This document shows, one piece after another, positions 52,036 through 59,005 of a stretch of 64,000 bases of DNA. Made by a program: the position numbers and the translations under genes. Numbering within the stretch: the first letter of the stretch is position 1; every line of letters starts with the position of its first letter. Source of the stretch: Flavobacterium psychroterrae (lineage in GTDB: Bacteria; Bacteroidota; Bacteroidia; Flavobacteriales; Flavobacteriaceae); assembly GCF_018380615.1 (NCBI RefSeq), contig NZ_JAGYVZ010000013.1:106575-170574 (forward strand), read 5' to 3'. The notes under the pieces were generated by a model. It saw nothing but the letters and a program-made list of their open reading frames with translations. It was not told the DNA's origin and made no database searches.

Positions 52036-52566
52036 ATGAAAAATTCAATATTAAATATAGCAGCAGTAATCGTATTAGTATTCTCTGCAAATTTCGTTCA
52101 GGCAAATACAATCAAAACAGCAACAACTTCAATTGAAATTGCTGATTCTAGTCAGTTACAATCTGTTTATGATGCTTATTTTACTGTAAAAGATGCATTA
52201 ATTAAAAGCGATGCGAAATTAACTTCGGCGAAAGCCACAGATTTATTAACTGCAATTAGTGCCATAAAAATGGACAAATTAAAAAGCAACGAACATACAG
52301 TTTGGATGAAAGTGGTAAAAAAATTAACTGCTGATGCTAAAAGTATTTCGACCTCAACGGATATCAAAAAGCAGCGTGAGACTTTTAAATCGCTTTCAAA
52401 AAACACTTACGATTTAATTAAAGTTTCTAAATCTGATGTGGCGGTTTACAAACAATATTGTCCAATGGCTGACGCTGACTGGTTAAGTAAAGAAAAAGCA
52501 GTTAAAAATCCGTATTATGGTTCATCAATGCTGACTTGTGGAAACGTGGTAGAAACCATCAAATAA
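52036..52566 (+). CDS. DUF3347 domain exported protein (CusB-associated, copper-binding)
   Basis: A 176-residue protein with a signal peptide ending VQA. The mature part has a four-helix DUF3347 core (SVYDAYFTVKDALIKSDAK), and a C-terminal signature YCPMADADWLSKEKAV followed by NPYYGSSMLTCG, in which the Cys, Met and Cys are typical copper ligands of this family. Members occur next to CusB or copper-efflux genes in Bacteroidota. Here it directly precedes the HMA-AraC regulator by three bases. Confidence 0.92.
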   Translation: MKNSILNIAAVIVLVFSANFVQANTIKTATTSIEIADSSQLQSVYDAYFTVKDALIKSDAKLTSAKATDLLTAISAIKMDKLKSNEHTVWMKVVKKLTADAKSISTSTDIKKQRETFKSLSKNTYDLIKVSKSDVAVYKQYCPMADADWLSKEKAVKNPYYGSSMLTCGNVVETIK

Positions 52567-52569
52567 ATT

Positions 52570-53130
52570 ATGACACTCTACATCAAAAACATGGTGTGTG
52601 GTCGCTGTATAATGGTTGTGAAGTCTGAGTTTGAAAAACTCGGACTTCAGACTATTTCTGTTGAATTGGGTGAAGTTGAATTGGAAGATAGTATTACCAA
52701 AAGTCAGAAGGAAATTTTACTTAACAACCTTCAAGAATTGGGTTTCGATTTTATTGATGATAAAAAAACGAAAACTATTGAGAGAATAAAAAACCTCATT
52801 GTTGATTTAGTTCATCATAAAAACAATGAACTTAAAATCAACTTATCTGATTATTTGGTCGAAAACCTCAACCAGGATTATAGCACACTCAGTAATTTAT
52901 TTTCGGAAATTGAAAACACCACTATCGAAAAGTATTTTATCAGCCAAAAGATAGAAAAGGTAAAAGAGTTATTGATTTACAATGAACTTTCGTTAAGCGA
53001 GATTGCTGATATCTTAAACTATAGTAATGTCGCACATTTGAGCAATCAGTTCAAGAAAATTACTGGTTTTACGCCTACGCATTTTAAACAACAGAAAGAT
53101 AAAAAGCGAATTCAGATTGAGCATTTGTAA
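52570..53130 (+). CDS. HMA-AraC fusion transcriptional regulator
   Basis: A 186-residue protein fusing an N-terminal heavy-metal-associated domain (residues 1-70; IKNMVCGRCIMVVKSEFEKL with CxxC) with a C-terminal AraC-type DNA-binding region (helix-turn-helix ELSLSEIADILNYSNVAHLS, then FKKITGFTPTHFKQQ). It lacks the cupin domain of normal AraC proteins. Copper(I) binding by the CxxC is likely from family knowledge. The operon context (DUF3347 before, HMA-MCO after) supports a copper-sensing regulator of the island. Confidence 0.88.
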   Translation: MTLYIKNMVCGRCIMVVKSEFEKLGLQTISVELGEVELEDSITKSQKEILLNNLQELGFDFIDDKKTKTIERIKNLIVDLVHHKNNELKINLSDYLVENLNQDYSTLSNLFSEIENTTIEKYFISQKIEKVKELLIYNELSLSEIADILNYSNVAHLSNQFKKITGFTPTHFKQQKDKKRIQIEHL

Positions 53131-53150
53131 ATCTGATTTCTACAATAAAA

Positions 53151-53178
53151 AAAACGTGCTAAATTATAGCACGTTTTT
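53151..53178. terminator. Bidirectional terminator
   Basis: AAAACGTGCTA and TAGCACGTTTT pair perfectly around AATTA. It lies downstream of the HMA-AraC regulator and also at the end of the decayed toxin frame on the minus strand. Confidence 0.9.
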
Positions 53179-53228
53179 TATTTATCTGAATAATGTCCCA
53201 TTGCAGAGATTACAACAACGGTTACGAA
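53178..53228 (-). pseudogene. Remnant of a RelE/YoeB-type toxin (C-terminus only)
   Basis: Read on the minus strand, the last 15 codons of the frame ending in TAA at 53180-53178 give VTVVVISAMGHYSDK. This is the ending I recognise from RelE/YoeB-like toxins of Bacteroidota (SAMGHYSDK). The frame is closed by a TAG at 53231-53229, immediately before it, so the rest of the toxin has been lost. It follows the antitoxin remnant by twelve bases, as a toxin would. Confidence 0.6.
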
Positions 53229-53242
53229 CTATTTCTCTTCCT

Positions 53243-53470
53243 TTACTTCAATCCCAAACTTCCCCATATATCATTAGGATCAAGTGTTATGCTTTTGGTC
53301 TTTCCACTTTTATAATCGTCATATATTCTCTCAATTTTAGCAACAAATTCAGGATTATAAGGACTTTCTTCTTGAATTTCTATACCTTTATTTGTCGTAG
53401 CCAATAACCTTGCAAGTTCTAGTAACGTTCTGCCAGCTTTTGTTCGTTCATTTATGATTATAGTTGTTAT
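53243..53470 (-). pseudogene. Antitoxin with mutated start codon (type II toxin-antitoxin remnant)
   Basis: Minus-strand frame of 75 codons. After the initial codon it reads TTIIINERTKAGRTLLELAR, then GIEIQEESPYNPEFVAKI, and ends DPNDIWGSLGLK. The family is recognised as the Bacteroidota antitoxin of the TTIIINERTKAGK type, which begins with Met directly before TTIII. Here the codon at that place is ATA (53470-53468) with TAA five codons further upstream, and no ATG, GTG or TTG precedes the conserved part. One base change from ATG to ATA explains it. The toxin next to it is nearly gone, so the pair is inactive. Confidence 0.66.
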
Positions 53471-53514
53471 AATTTTAGTTTATAGCAAAAATACAAAACA
53501 ACACCATTTTCTCA

Positions 53515-53600
53515 CAAATAAATCTGCTAAAATCTGCTAAAATCTGTAGAATCTGCGTGAAACAAAAACTTTGCGCCTCTGCATCTTTGCTAGATTATAA
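53515..53600. repeat. Short interspersed repeats
   Basis: AAATCTGCTAAAATCTGCTAAAATCTG is a direct repeat of a 12-base unit and is followed by AATCTGCGTGAAAC and then ACTTTGCGCCTCTGCATCTTTGC, a motif related to the GCAAAG repeats at 19876. The remainder of the gap to 53730 holds no gene. Confidence 0.6.
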
Positions 53601-53730
53601 AAACTTAGTATAAGACCTTGCGTTTTTTTGCCATTAAAAAAATAATATTACAAATCATTCTCAAAATTCTACAAACCGAAGCAAACCTTAGTTCGGACAT
53701 TTGCATTGTGATACTTTAAAAATAAAAACA

Positions 53731-54444
53731 ATGACACATACATATCAACTCAACGGAATGACTTGTTCAAGTTGCGAAGACAAAGTAAAAAAAGCACTTG
53801 AATTAGTTGACAACGTAACCCACGTAAGCGTTTCAAAAGAGGCTAATACCGCAACAGTAAGCATGGAAAAACATATTCCTTTATCCGAATTGCAAAATGC
53901 TTTAGACAGTAAATATCAAATTTCAGCCATTGATCATAATGAAACTGTTGAGCAAACCAGATCCTGGTTTGAAACCTATAAACCAATATTGCTGATCTTC
54001 TTTTATATAAGTTTGGTCACAGGATTAATACAATTCACAAATCATCATTTTGATTACATGCAGGCAATGCAGCACTTTATGGCAGGTTTCTTTCTGGTTT
54101 TTTCATTCTTTAAAATGCTAAATTTAAAAGGTTTTGCAGAAAGTTATATGATGTACGACGTTCTTGCCAGAAAAATTCCAGTTTGGGGATATCTTTACGC
54201 CTTTATAGAACTTGGTTTGGGGATTTCATATTTACTGAATTTCAACCCAATTTTTACAAACGCGGTAACTTTTATAGTGATGAGCATAAGCATTATTGGC
54301 GTATTGCAATCAGTATTGAATAAACAAAAAATTCAATGTGCTTGTTTAGGTGCCGTTTTTAATTTACCTATGAGCACTGTTACAATTATCGAAGATGGTT
54401 TGATGATCACAATGAGTTTAATAATGCTGCTAACATTTCTATAA
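53731..54444 (+). CDS. HMA domain fused to DoxX/MauE-like membrane protein
   Basis: A 237-residue inner-membrane protein. The N-terminal HMA domain (residues 1-65) has LNGMTCSSCEDKVKKALE, with the CxxC copper site. After a linker, four membrane helices (about residues 85-235) form a DoxX/MauE-like domain, with a CACLG motif near the last helices. It may take metal to the membrane or hold a redox function. The frame is open from 53701; ATG at 53731 gives the HMA start. Its stop is immediately followed by the multicopper oxidase ATG, so the two are coupled. Confidence 0.85.
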   Translation: MTHTYQLNGMTCSSCEDKVKKALELVDNVTHVSVSKEANTATVSMEKHIPLSELQNALDSKYQISAIDHNETVEQTRSWFETYKPILLIFFYISLVTGLIQFTNHHFDYMQAMQHFMAGFFLVFSFFKMLNLKGFAESYMMYDVLARKIPVWGYLYAFIELGLGISYLLNFNPIFTNAVTFIVMSISIIGVLQSVLNKQKIQCACLGAVFNLPMSTVTIIEDGLMITMSLIMLLTFL

Positions 54445-56721
54445 ATGAACTATAAAAAAATTTTTCTATCTTTTTTGATACTGTTTTTCTTTACAGAAAT
54501 TATGCTTTCGCAGAAAGTAGTTCGTTATGATTTACACGTTCGCGATACTATTGTAAATTTTTCAGGAAAACAAAAACGCGCTCTTACTGTTAACGGACAA
54601 ATCCCAATGCCAACGTTGACTTTTACCGAAGGCGATATTGCCGAAATCTACGTACACAACGATTTAAAAAACGAAGATACTGCGTTACATTGGCACGGAT
54701 TATTTTTACCAAATAAAGAAGACGGCGTTCCCTATTTGACTCAAATGCCTATTAAACCGGGAACAACGCATAAATACAGTTTCCCAATTATCCAGAACGG
54801 AACGTATTGGTATCACAGTCATTCGGGTTTGCAGGAACAAATAGGTTTGTACGGACTTTTTATTATTAATAAGAAGAAAGATGATTCGACTTTTAGAAAA
54901 GGAATCGACGATTTACCAACTGTTCCGGTAATTTTAAGTGAATGGACAGATCTAAAACCTGAGAATATTCAGCGAATGCTGCACAATGCAAACGATTGGT
55001 TTGCGATAAAAAAAGGGACAACTCAAAGTTATGCCGAAGCCATAAAACACGGTGAATTTTCGACAAAAGTTACTAACGAATGGAAACGCATGAACGCCAT
55101 GGATGTTAGTGATGTTTATTATGAGAAGTTCCTGATTAACGGAAAAAACGAACAACAGCTTTCGCAATTTAAAGCGGGCGATAAAGTCAGACTACGAATT
55201 GCTAACGGCGGTGCTTCAAGTTATTTCTGGCTGACTTATGGCGGCGGAAAAATCACAGTTGTGGCAAGTGACGGAAACGATGTTACACCTGTTGAAGTTG
55301 ACCGATTGATTATTGCGGTTTCTGAAACCTATGATGTTGTGGTTACAATTCCTGAAGATAAAAAATCTTTTGCCTTTTTAGCTACAGCCGAAGACAGAAC
55401 AGGATCTACTTCTTTGTTTTTAGGTGAAGGAACGAAACAATCCGTTTCACATCTTCCGAAATTAAAATATTTTGAAGGGATGAAAATGATGAACGGCATG
55501 ATGAAAATGAACAGCGAATTGAATGATATGGGCATGCAAATGTCTTTGAATAAAATGGACATGAATACCGTGATGTACCCTGAAATTTCCGGAGAAGATA
55601 AATCTGCTAAAGCAGAAGATCATTCTGTTCATACTATGGAAGGGATGAAAATGGAGGATATGAAAATGGCAACCGATACGACAGAGGCTGCAGAAATTAC
55701 AACTTTGAATTACGGAATGCTGAAATCGCCTAATAAAACCACTCTTCCAACTCCTTCTTCTGGGGCTGGGGGGCTAAAAGAATTACGCTTTGAATTATCT
55801 GGAAACATGAATCGTTATGTTTGGAGTTTAGACAATAAAGTAGTTTCTGAAACCGATAAAATCTTAATCAAAAAAGGCGAAAATATCAGGATTGTATTGT
55901 ACAACGGATCAATGATGCGCCATCCAATGCATTTACACGGACACGATTTCAGAATTTTGAATGAACATGGCGATTATTCTCCGTTAAAAAATGTAATTGA
56001 TATTATGCCAATGGAAACCGATACAATCGAATTTCAGGCAAATGCTGATGGCGACTGGTTTTTTCACTGCCACATTTTATATCATATGATGGCTGGAATG
56101 GGACGTATTTTTAGTTATGAAAATTCAGCACCAAATCCGTTGATTCATCATCCTGAAATGGCATACAAAATGCTAAAAATGGATGATCGTATGTTTCATT
56201 TTATGGGTGAAAATGATTTTGCCTCTAACGGAAATGACGGTGAAGCAATGTACAGCAATACGCGCTGGAGCATTGGAACCGAATGGAGATTGGGTTATAA
56301 CAATGAACACGGTTATGAAACCGAAACACATGTTGGTCGCTACATCGGAAAAAATCAATGGTTAATGCCTTTTATAGGTTTTGACTGGCGCTATAGAAAA
56401 ATGGGAATGGACGAACAGGAACAAAACCTTTTCGGACAAAGCAATACTAAAGACAATCGTTCGGTATTTAGCGCCGGTTTAGAATATACTTTACCCATGC
56501 TTGTAAAAGCCCAGGTTGAGGTTTACACCGATGGAAATGTGAGAGTTCAGTTTGAAAGAAAGGATATTCCGCTTGCGAGACGCTTGCGAATGAATTTGAT
56601 GTGGAATACTGATAAGGAATATATGGCTGGACTAAAATATATTGTTGCCAGAAACTTTGGGATTACAACGCATTATGACAGTGATATGGGAATTGGTTTT
56701 GGATTGAATCTGAATTATTAG
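54445..56721 (+). CDS. Multicopper oxidase fused to a CopB-like outer-membrane barrel
   Basis: A 758-residue protein. A signal peptide ends near residue 22 (MLSQ); two cupredoxin domains carry ALHWHGLFLP (residues about 80-90), TYWYHSHSG, and C-terminally RHPMHLHGHDF, WFFHCHILYHMMAGMG, so trinuclear and type 1 copper ligands are intact. A Met-rich linker (FEGMKMMNGMMKMNSEL, GMQMSLNKMDMNT, and HTMEGMKMEDMKM) binds or hands over copper. From about residue 575 to the end (RWSIGTEWRLGYNNE, IGFDWRYRKMG, and a final IGFGLNLNY) it resembles the CopB copper-resistance barrel. CopA and CopB are separate proteins in Proteobacteria; here they are one chain. Confidence 0.86.
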   Translation: MNYKKIFLSFLILFFFTEIMLSQKVVRYDLHVRDTIVNFSGKQKRALTVNGQIPMPTLTFTEGDIAEIYVHNDLKNEDTALHWHGLFLPNKEDGVPYLTQMPIKPGTTHKYSFPIIQNGTYWYHSHSGLQEQIGLYGLFIINKKKDDSTFRKGIDDLPTVPVILSEWTDLKPENIQRMLHNANDWFAIKKGTTQSYAEAIKHGEFSTKVTNEWKRMNAMDVSDVYYEKFLINGKNEQQLSQFKAGDKVRLRIANGGASSYFWLTYGGGKITVVASDGNDVTPVEVDRLIIAVSETYDVVVTIPEDKKSFAFLATAEDRTGSTSLFLGEGTKQSVSHLPKLKYFEGMKMMNGMMKMNSELNDMGMQMSLNKMDMNTVMYPEISGEDKSAKAEDHSVHTMEGMKMEDMKMATDTTEAAEITTLNYGMLKSPNKTTLPTPSSGAGGLKELRFELSGNMNRYVWSLDNKVVSETDKILIKKGENIRIVLYNGSMMRHPMHLHGHDFRILNEHGDYSPLKNVIDIMPMETDTIEFQANADGDWFFHCHILYHMMAGMGRIFSYENSAPNPLIHHPEMAYKMLKMDDRMFHFMGENDFASNGNDGEAMYSNTRWSIGTEWRLGYNNEHGYETETHVGRYIGKNQWLMPFIGFDWRYRKMGMDEQEQNLFGQSNTKDNRSVFSAGLEYTLPMLVKAQVEVYTDGNVRVQFERKDIPLARRLRMNLMWNTDKEYMAGLKYIVARNFGITTHYDSDMGIGFGLNLNY

Positions 56722-56883
56722 ATTATTTTGAACCATATAAGTAATTTAAGTTCATATCAAAAGTATGCCTGAATTGTTAATCTTTTATAATAGCATAATC
56801 TGTGGCTAAAACACTTTAAATTGTATTAACAACTATTATAAAAACATTAACTTATTGTAAGAATCAACTTTAAGAAATACTAT

Positions 56884-56891
56884 TATATTTG
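56884..56891 (+). promoter_or_regulatory. -7 element of the Cys-rich peptide gene
   Basis: TATATTTG at 56884-56891 fits TAnnTTTG, 37 bases before the start. A TTG at 56855-56857 is 26 bases away, slightly more than the usual spacing. Confidence 0.5.
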
Positions 56892-56928
56892 AATCACCAT
56901 AAAACAAAAAACATTTAAATAATCTACA

Positions 56929-57084
56929 ATGACAAAAGTAATTACCGTTTTAACGATTGCCTTATTTACAATTGGCGTTAGTGCACAGGAAACTAAACCT
57001 GTTAAAAAAGAAAAAGCTAAAAAGGAATCTTGTTGCAAGAAAACTGATGCAAAAGATAAAAAAGCATGTTGCGCTAAAAAATAA
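56929..57084 (+). CDS. Cys/Lys-rich 51-residue exported peptide
   Basis: A short protein with a clear signal peptide (MTKVITVLTIALFTIGVSAQ, residues 1-20). The mature 31 residues are almost only Lys, Cys, Ala, Glu and Asp: ETKPVKKEKAKKESCC, KKTDAKDKKACCAKK, with two CC pairs. It has its own promoter-like -7 element and a strong terminator. The CC pairs suggest soft-metal binding, in line with its place after the copper oxidase. It is a small gene that standard length cutoffs can miss. No homologue known to me. Confidence 0.8.
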   Translation: MTKVITVLTIALFTIGVSAQETKPVKKEKAKKESCCKKTDAKDKKACCAKK

Positions 57085-57102
57085 TCGTAACACATTTCAA
57101 TG

Positions 57103-57130
57103 AAAAAGCCCCAAATATTTGGGGCTTTTT
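57103..57130 (+). terminator. Terminator of the Cys-rich peptide gene
   Basis: AAAAAGCCCCAAAT and ATTTGGGGCTTTTT form a perfect 14-bp palindrome with T tail. Confidence 0.92.
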
Positions 57131-57159
57131 ATGTTTTTTTAGCCACGACCCGAGTGATA

Positions 57160-57263
57160 GCGAACAGGCGAAGCAATTTCACGAATTAGCACAAATTTTA
57201 TATTTTTATGTTCAACTCCAATAAAAAATAATTCGTGCTAATTCGTGAAATTCGTGGCAAAAA
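57160..57263. repeat. Palindromic interspersed repeat
   Basis: TTTCACGAATTAGCACAAATTT (57177) and AATTCGTGCTAATTCGTGAAATTCGTGG (57228-57256) are inverted arms around about 30 AT-rich bases. It lies between convergent genes. Confidence 0.7.
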
Positions 57264-57274
57264 CTTTTTAAAAA

Positions 57275-57727
57275 CTATTTCAATTTTACACTCCATTCAA
57301 AATCCATTTCAGAAACCTGGATTCCTTTTTCATCTGTTCCTATGGATTTCATCCAAAAGGTTTGCCCCTCGCCTGTTTCGATTGTTTTTTTGATTGCATC
57401 GGCAATTAAATGTCCGTCGTTGCAAACAAATGTTATTCTTCCGGTTGCTTTTTTGGTAAAGTTCCCTTTATTATTGGCTACCAGCATTGAGATTTTTTTT
57501 CCGCTTTGCTGAATTTGCGAAATAACCAACGCTCCTGTTGTTAACTCTGCTGCCATTGCCTGAACTGCAAAATACATGGAGTTAAAAGGATTTTGATTGA
57601 TCCATCTGTGTTTAACACTTACCACGCATCTATCGTCGTCGATTGCTTTTACACGAACACCGCAAATATATGCTGATGGTAATTTGAATAATACAAATTT
57701 GTTGAGTTTAGAAACTGATAATGCCAT
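57275..57727 (-). CDS. DUF4442 domain protein (hotdog/thioesterase-like)
   Basis: A 150-residue protein of the DUF4442/YiiD-like hotdog fold. Seen are KVKAIDDDRCVVSVKHRWINQNPFNSMYFAVQAMAAEL (in parts), the KRHWINxN form of the family, and MEFEW near the end. Acyl-CoA thioesterase-like activity is possible from fold alone. The ATG at 57727 (MALSVSKLNKF) is preferred to the frame's far start at 57814, which would add a stretch without family counterpart. Confidence 0.85.
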   Translation of the reverse strand: MALSVSKLNKFVLFKLPSAYICGVRVKAIDDDRCVVSVKHRWINQNPFNSMYFAVQAMAAELTTGALVISQIQQSGKKISMLVANNKGNFTKKATGRITFVCNDGHLIADAIKKTIETGEGQTFWMKSIGTDEKGIQVSEMDFEWSVKLK

Positions 57728-57958
57728 GTGATTTATTTTTTTATGTAAAAATACAAAAAAACTATGCACGCACAATAAATTGGAATTACTTTCATGCGCA
57801 CCCAGTAAAGACAAGACTTCAAGATGATTTTCAGTTCATTATGAGTTGTATTATAATTTTATATTTGTTAAAATTATGTTAATATTTAGTACTATGCAAA
57901 ACAAGATACTGTCTTTTAGCCATATATTTGCATAAGAAAATACTATATACTTTTAATC

Positions 57959-58438
57959 ATGGAAACAACAACACCACTCATCATGGAAAAAACATCAGAA
58001 AAGAACACTGCGGCGTTCACTCATTTAAGTACTTTAAGTCAATACATCATTCCGTTTGGGAATTATATCTTCCCGATATTAATATGGACGAGTTACAAAG
58101 ACAAATCAGAATTTGTAAACGATCACGGAAAGCAAACGTTGAATTTTCAATTAAGTCTTTTGCTTTATACTTTAGTTTTGGCTTTAATTGCAATTCCAAT
58201 TTTTGCGTTTGTACTTTTAAAAAACCTTCCAATAAATACTGTTTTTAACGATGAGGATTTAATCATCAGAAATCTAAACATCGACGGAAATATTGGAATC
58301 TTAAGTATTGGGGCAACGGCAGTTTTACTTTTTGGATTATTAAAATTTGTTGAATTCTTTTTAGTGATTTACGCTTCAATCAAAGCTTCAAACGGAGAAT
58401 TATACAAGTATCCGCTGGCGATTCCTTTTATAAAGTAG
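57959..58438 (+). CDS. DUF4870 domain membrane protein
   Basis: A 159-residue membrane protein with a polar N-terminus (TTTPLIMEKTSEKNTAAF) and three or four membrane helices of the DUF4870/Tic20-like type. The SQYIIPFGNYIFPILIWTSYKDKSEFVNDHGKQTLNFQLS stretch (in parts) is the family core, with the N-D-H-G-K-Q signature. The function is unknown. It lies upstream of padR with a repeat-rich 232-base gap between. Confidence 0.9.
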   Translation: METTTPLIMEKTSEKNTAAFTHLSTLSQYIIPFGNYIFPILIWTSYKDKSEFVNDHGKQTLNFQLSLLLYTLVLALIAIPIFAFVLLKNLPINTVFNDEDLIIRNLNIDGNIGILSIGATAVLLFGLLKFVEFFLVIYASIKASNGELYKYPLAIPFIK

Positions 58439-58490
58439 GACTTCGACTTCGCTCAGTGTTACATAAAAGAATAAAAGTTATAGCAGTATT

Positions 58491-58579
58491 TTAGGGTTTA
58501 GCCCTGATAGAAGTGGAAATCCTTTTATTTTTTTTCTTTAAAAAATAAAAGATTGAAACGAATAGCAGGAAACAGCTCC
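58491..58579. repeat. Interspersed palindromic repeat, copy C
   Basis: TAGCCCTGATAGAAGTGGAAATCC is followed by the hairpin CTTTTATTTTTTTTCTTTAAAAAATAAAAG, ATTGAAACGAATAGCAGG and AAACAGCTCC. It is the fullest of the three copies (others at 16073 and 21681). Confidence 0.75.
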
Positions 58580-58589
58580 AAAAAAAACG

Positions 58590-58640
58590 ATCAATCATCA
58601 AAATCATCATCAATCAATCATCATCAATCAAAAAACGAAT
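58590..58640. repeat. ATCATC-rich short repeat
   Basis: ATCAATCATCAAAATCATCATCAATCAATCATCATCAATC is a simple track of ATCA/ATC units between the repeat element and the padR gene. Confidence 0.7.
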
Positions 58641-58670
58641 TGTTCAATCTAAAAAAAACAAAATGAAATT

Positions 58671-59003
58671 ATGAACATTGAAAACACAAAAGCACAGATG
58701 CGCAAAGGTGTTCTTGAGTTTTGCATCTTATCTGTATTAAAAGAAAAAGACGCATACACATCAGAAATATTAGACACTTTAAAAAACGCAAAATTACTGG
58801 TTGTTGAGGGAACTGTTTACCCGCTTTTGACCAGACTTAAAAACGACGGTCTGCTTAATTATCGTTGGGAAGAATCGACTTCAGGACCACCACGAAAATA
58901 CTATGGATTAACCGAAATAGGACAAACATTTTTAAACGAACTTAACGGTACCTGGACAGAATTGTCTGACGCCGTTAATCTAATCACCAATCAAAACCAA
59001 TAA
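58671..59003 (+). CDS. PadR family transcriptional regulator
   Basis: A 110-residue winged-helix regulator. It opens ENTKAQMRKGVLEFCILS, with the characteristic TVYPLLTRLKNDGLL wing turn near residue 50 and GPPRKYYGLTEIGQTFL near residue 75. It is of the short (PadR-s2) type. It is the first gene of a padR-pspC-GIN operon common in Bacteroidota, two bases before the pspC gene. Confidence 0.95.
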   Translation: MNIENTKAQMRKGVLEFCILSVLKEKDAYTSEILDTLKNAKLLVVEGTVYPLLTRLKNDGLLNYRWEESTSGPPRKYYGLTEIGQTFLNELNGTWTELSDAVNLITNQNQ

Positions 59004-59005
59004 TC

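Noticed and set aside
53117..53407. A plus-strand gene across the terminator and toxin-antitoxin remnant
   Set aside because: The frame runs through a perfect terminator and is antisense to the recognisable antitoxin sequence.
54952..55562. Minus-strand small genes inside the multicopper oxidase gene
   Set aside because: They are opposite a conserved coding region and show no recognisable domain.
57928..58248. An alternative plus-strand frame over the DUF4870 gene
   Set aside because: The DUF4870 frame has clear membrane helices and the family signature; the other frame has none and fails in composition.
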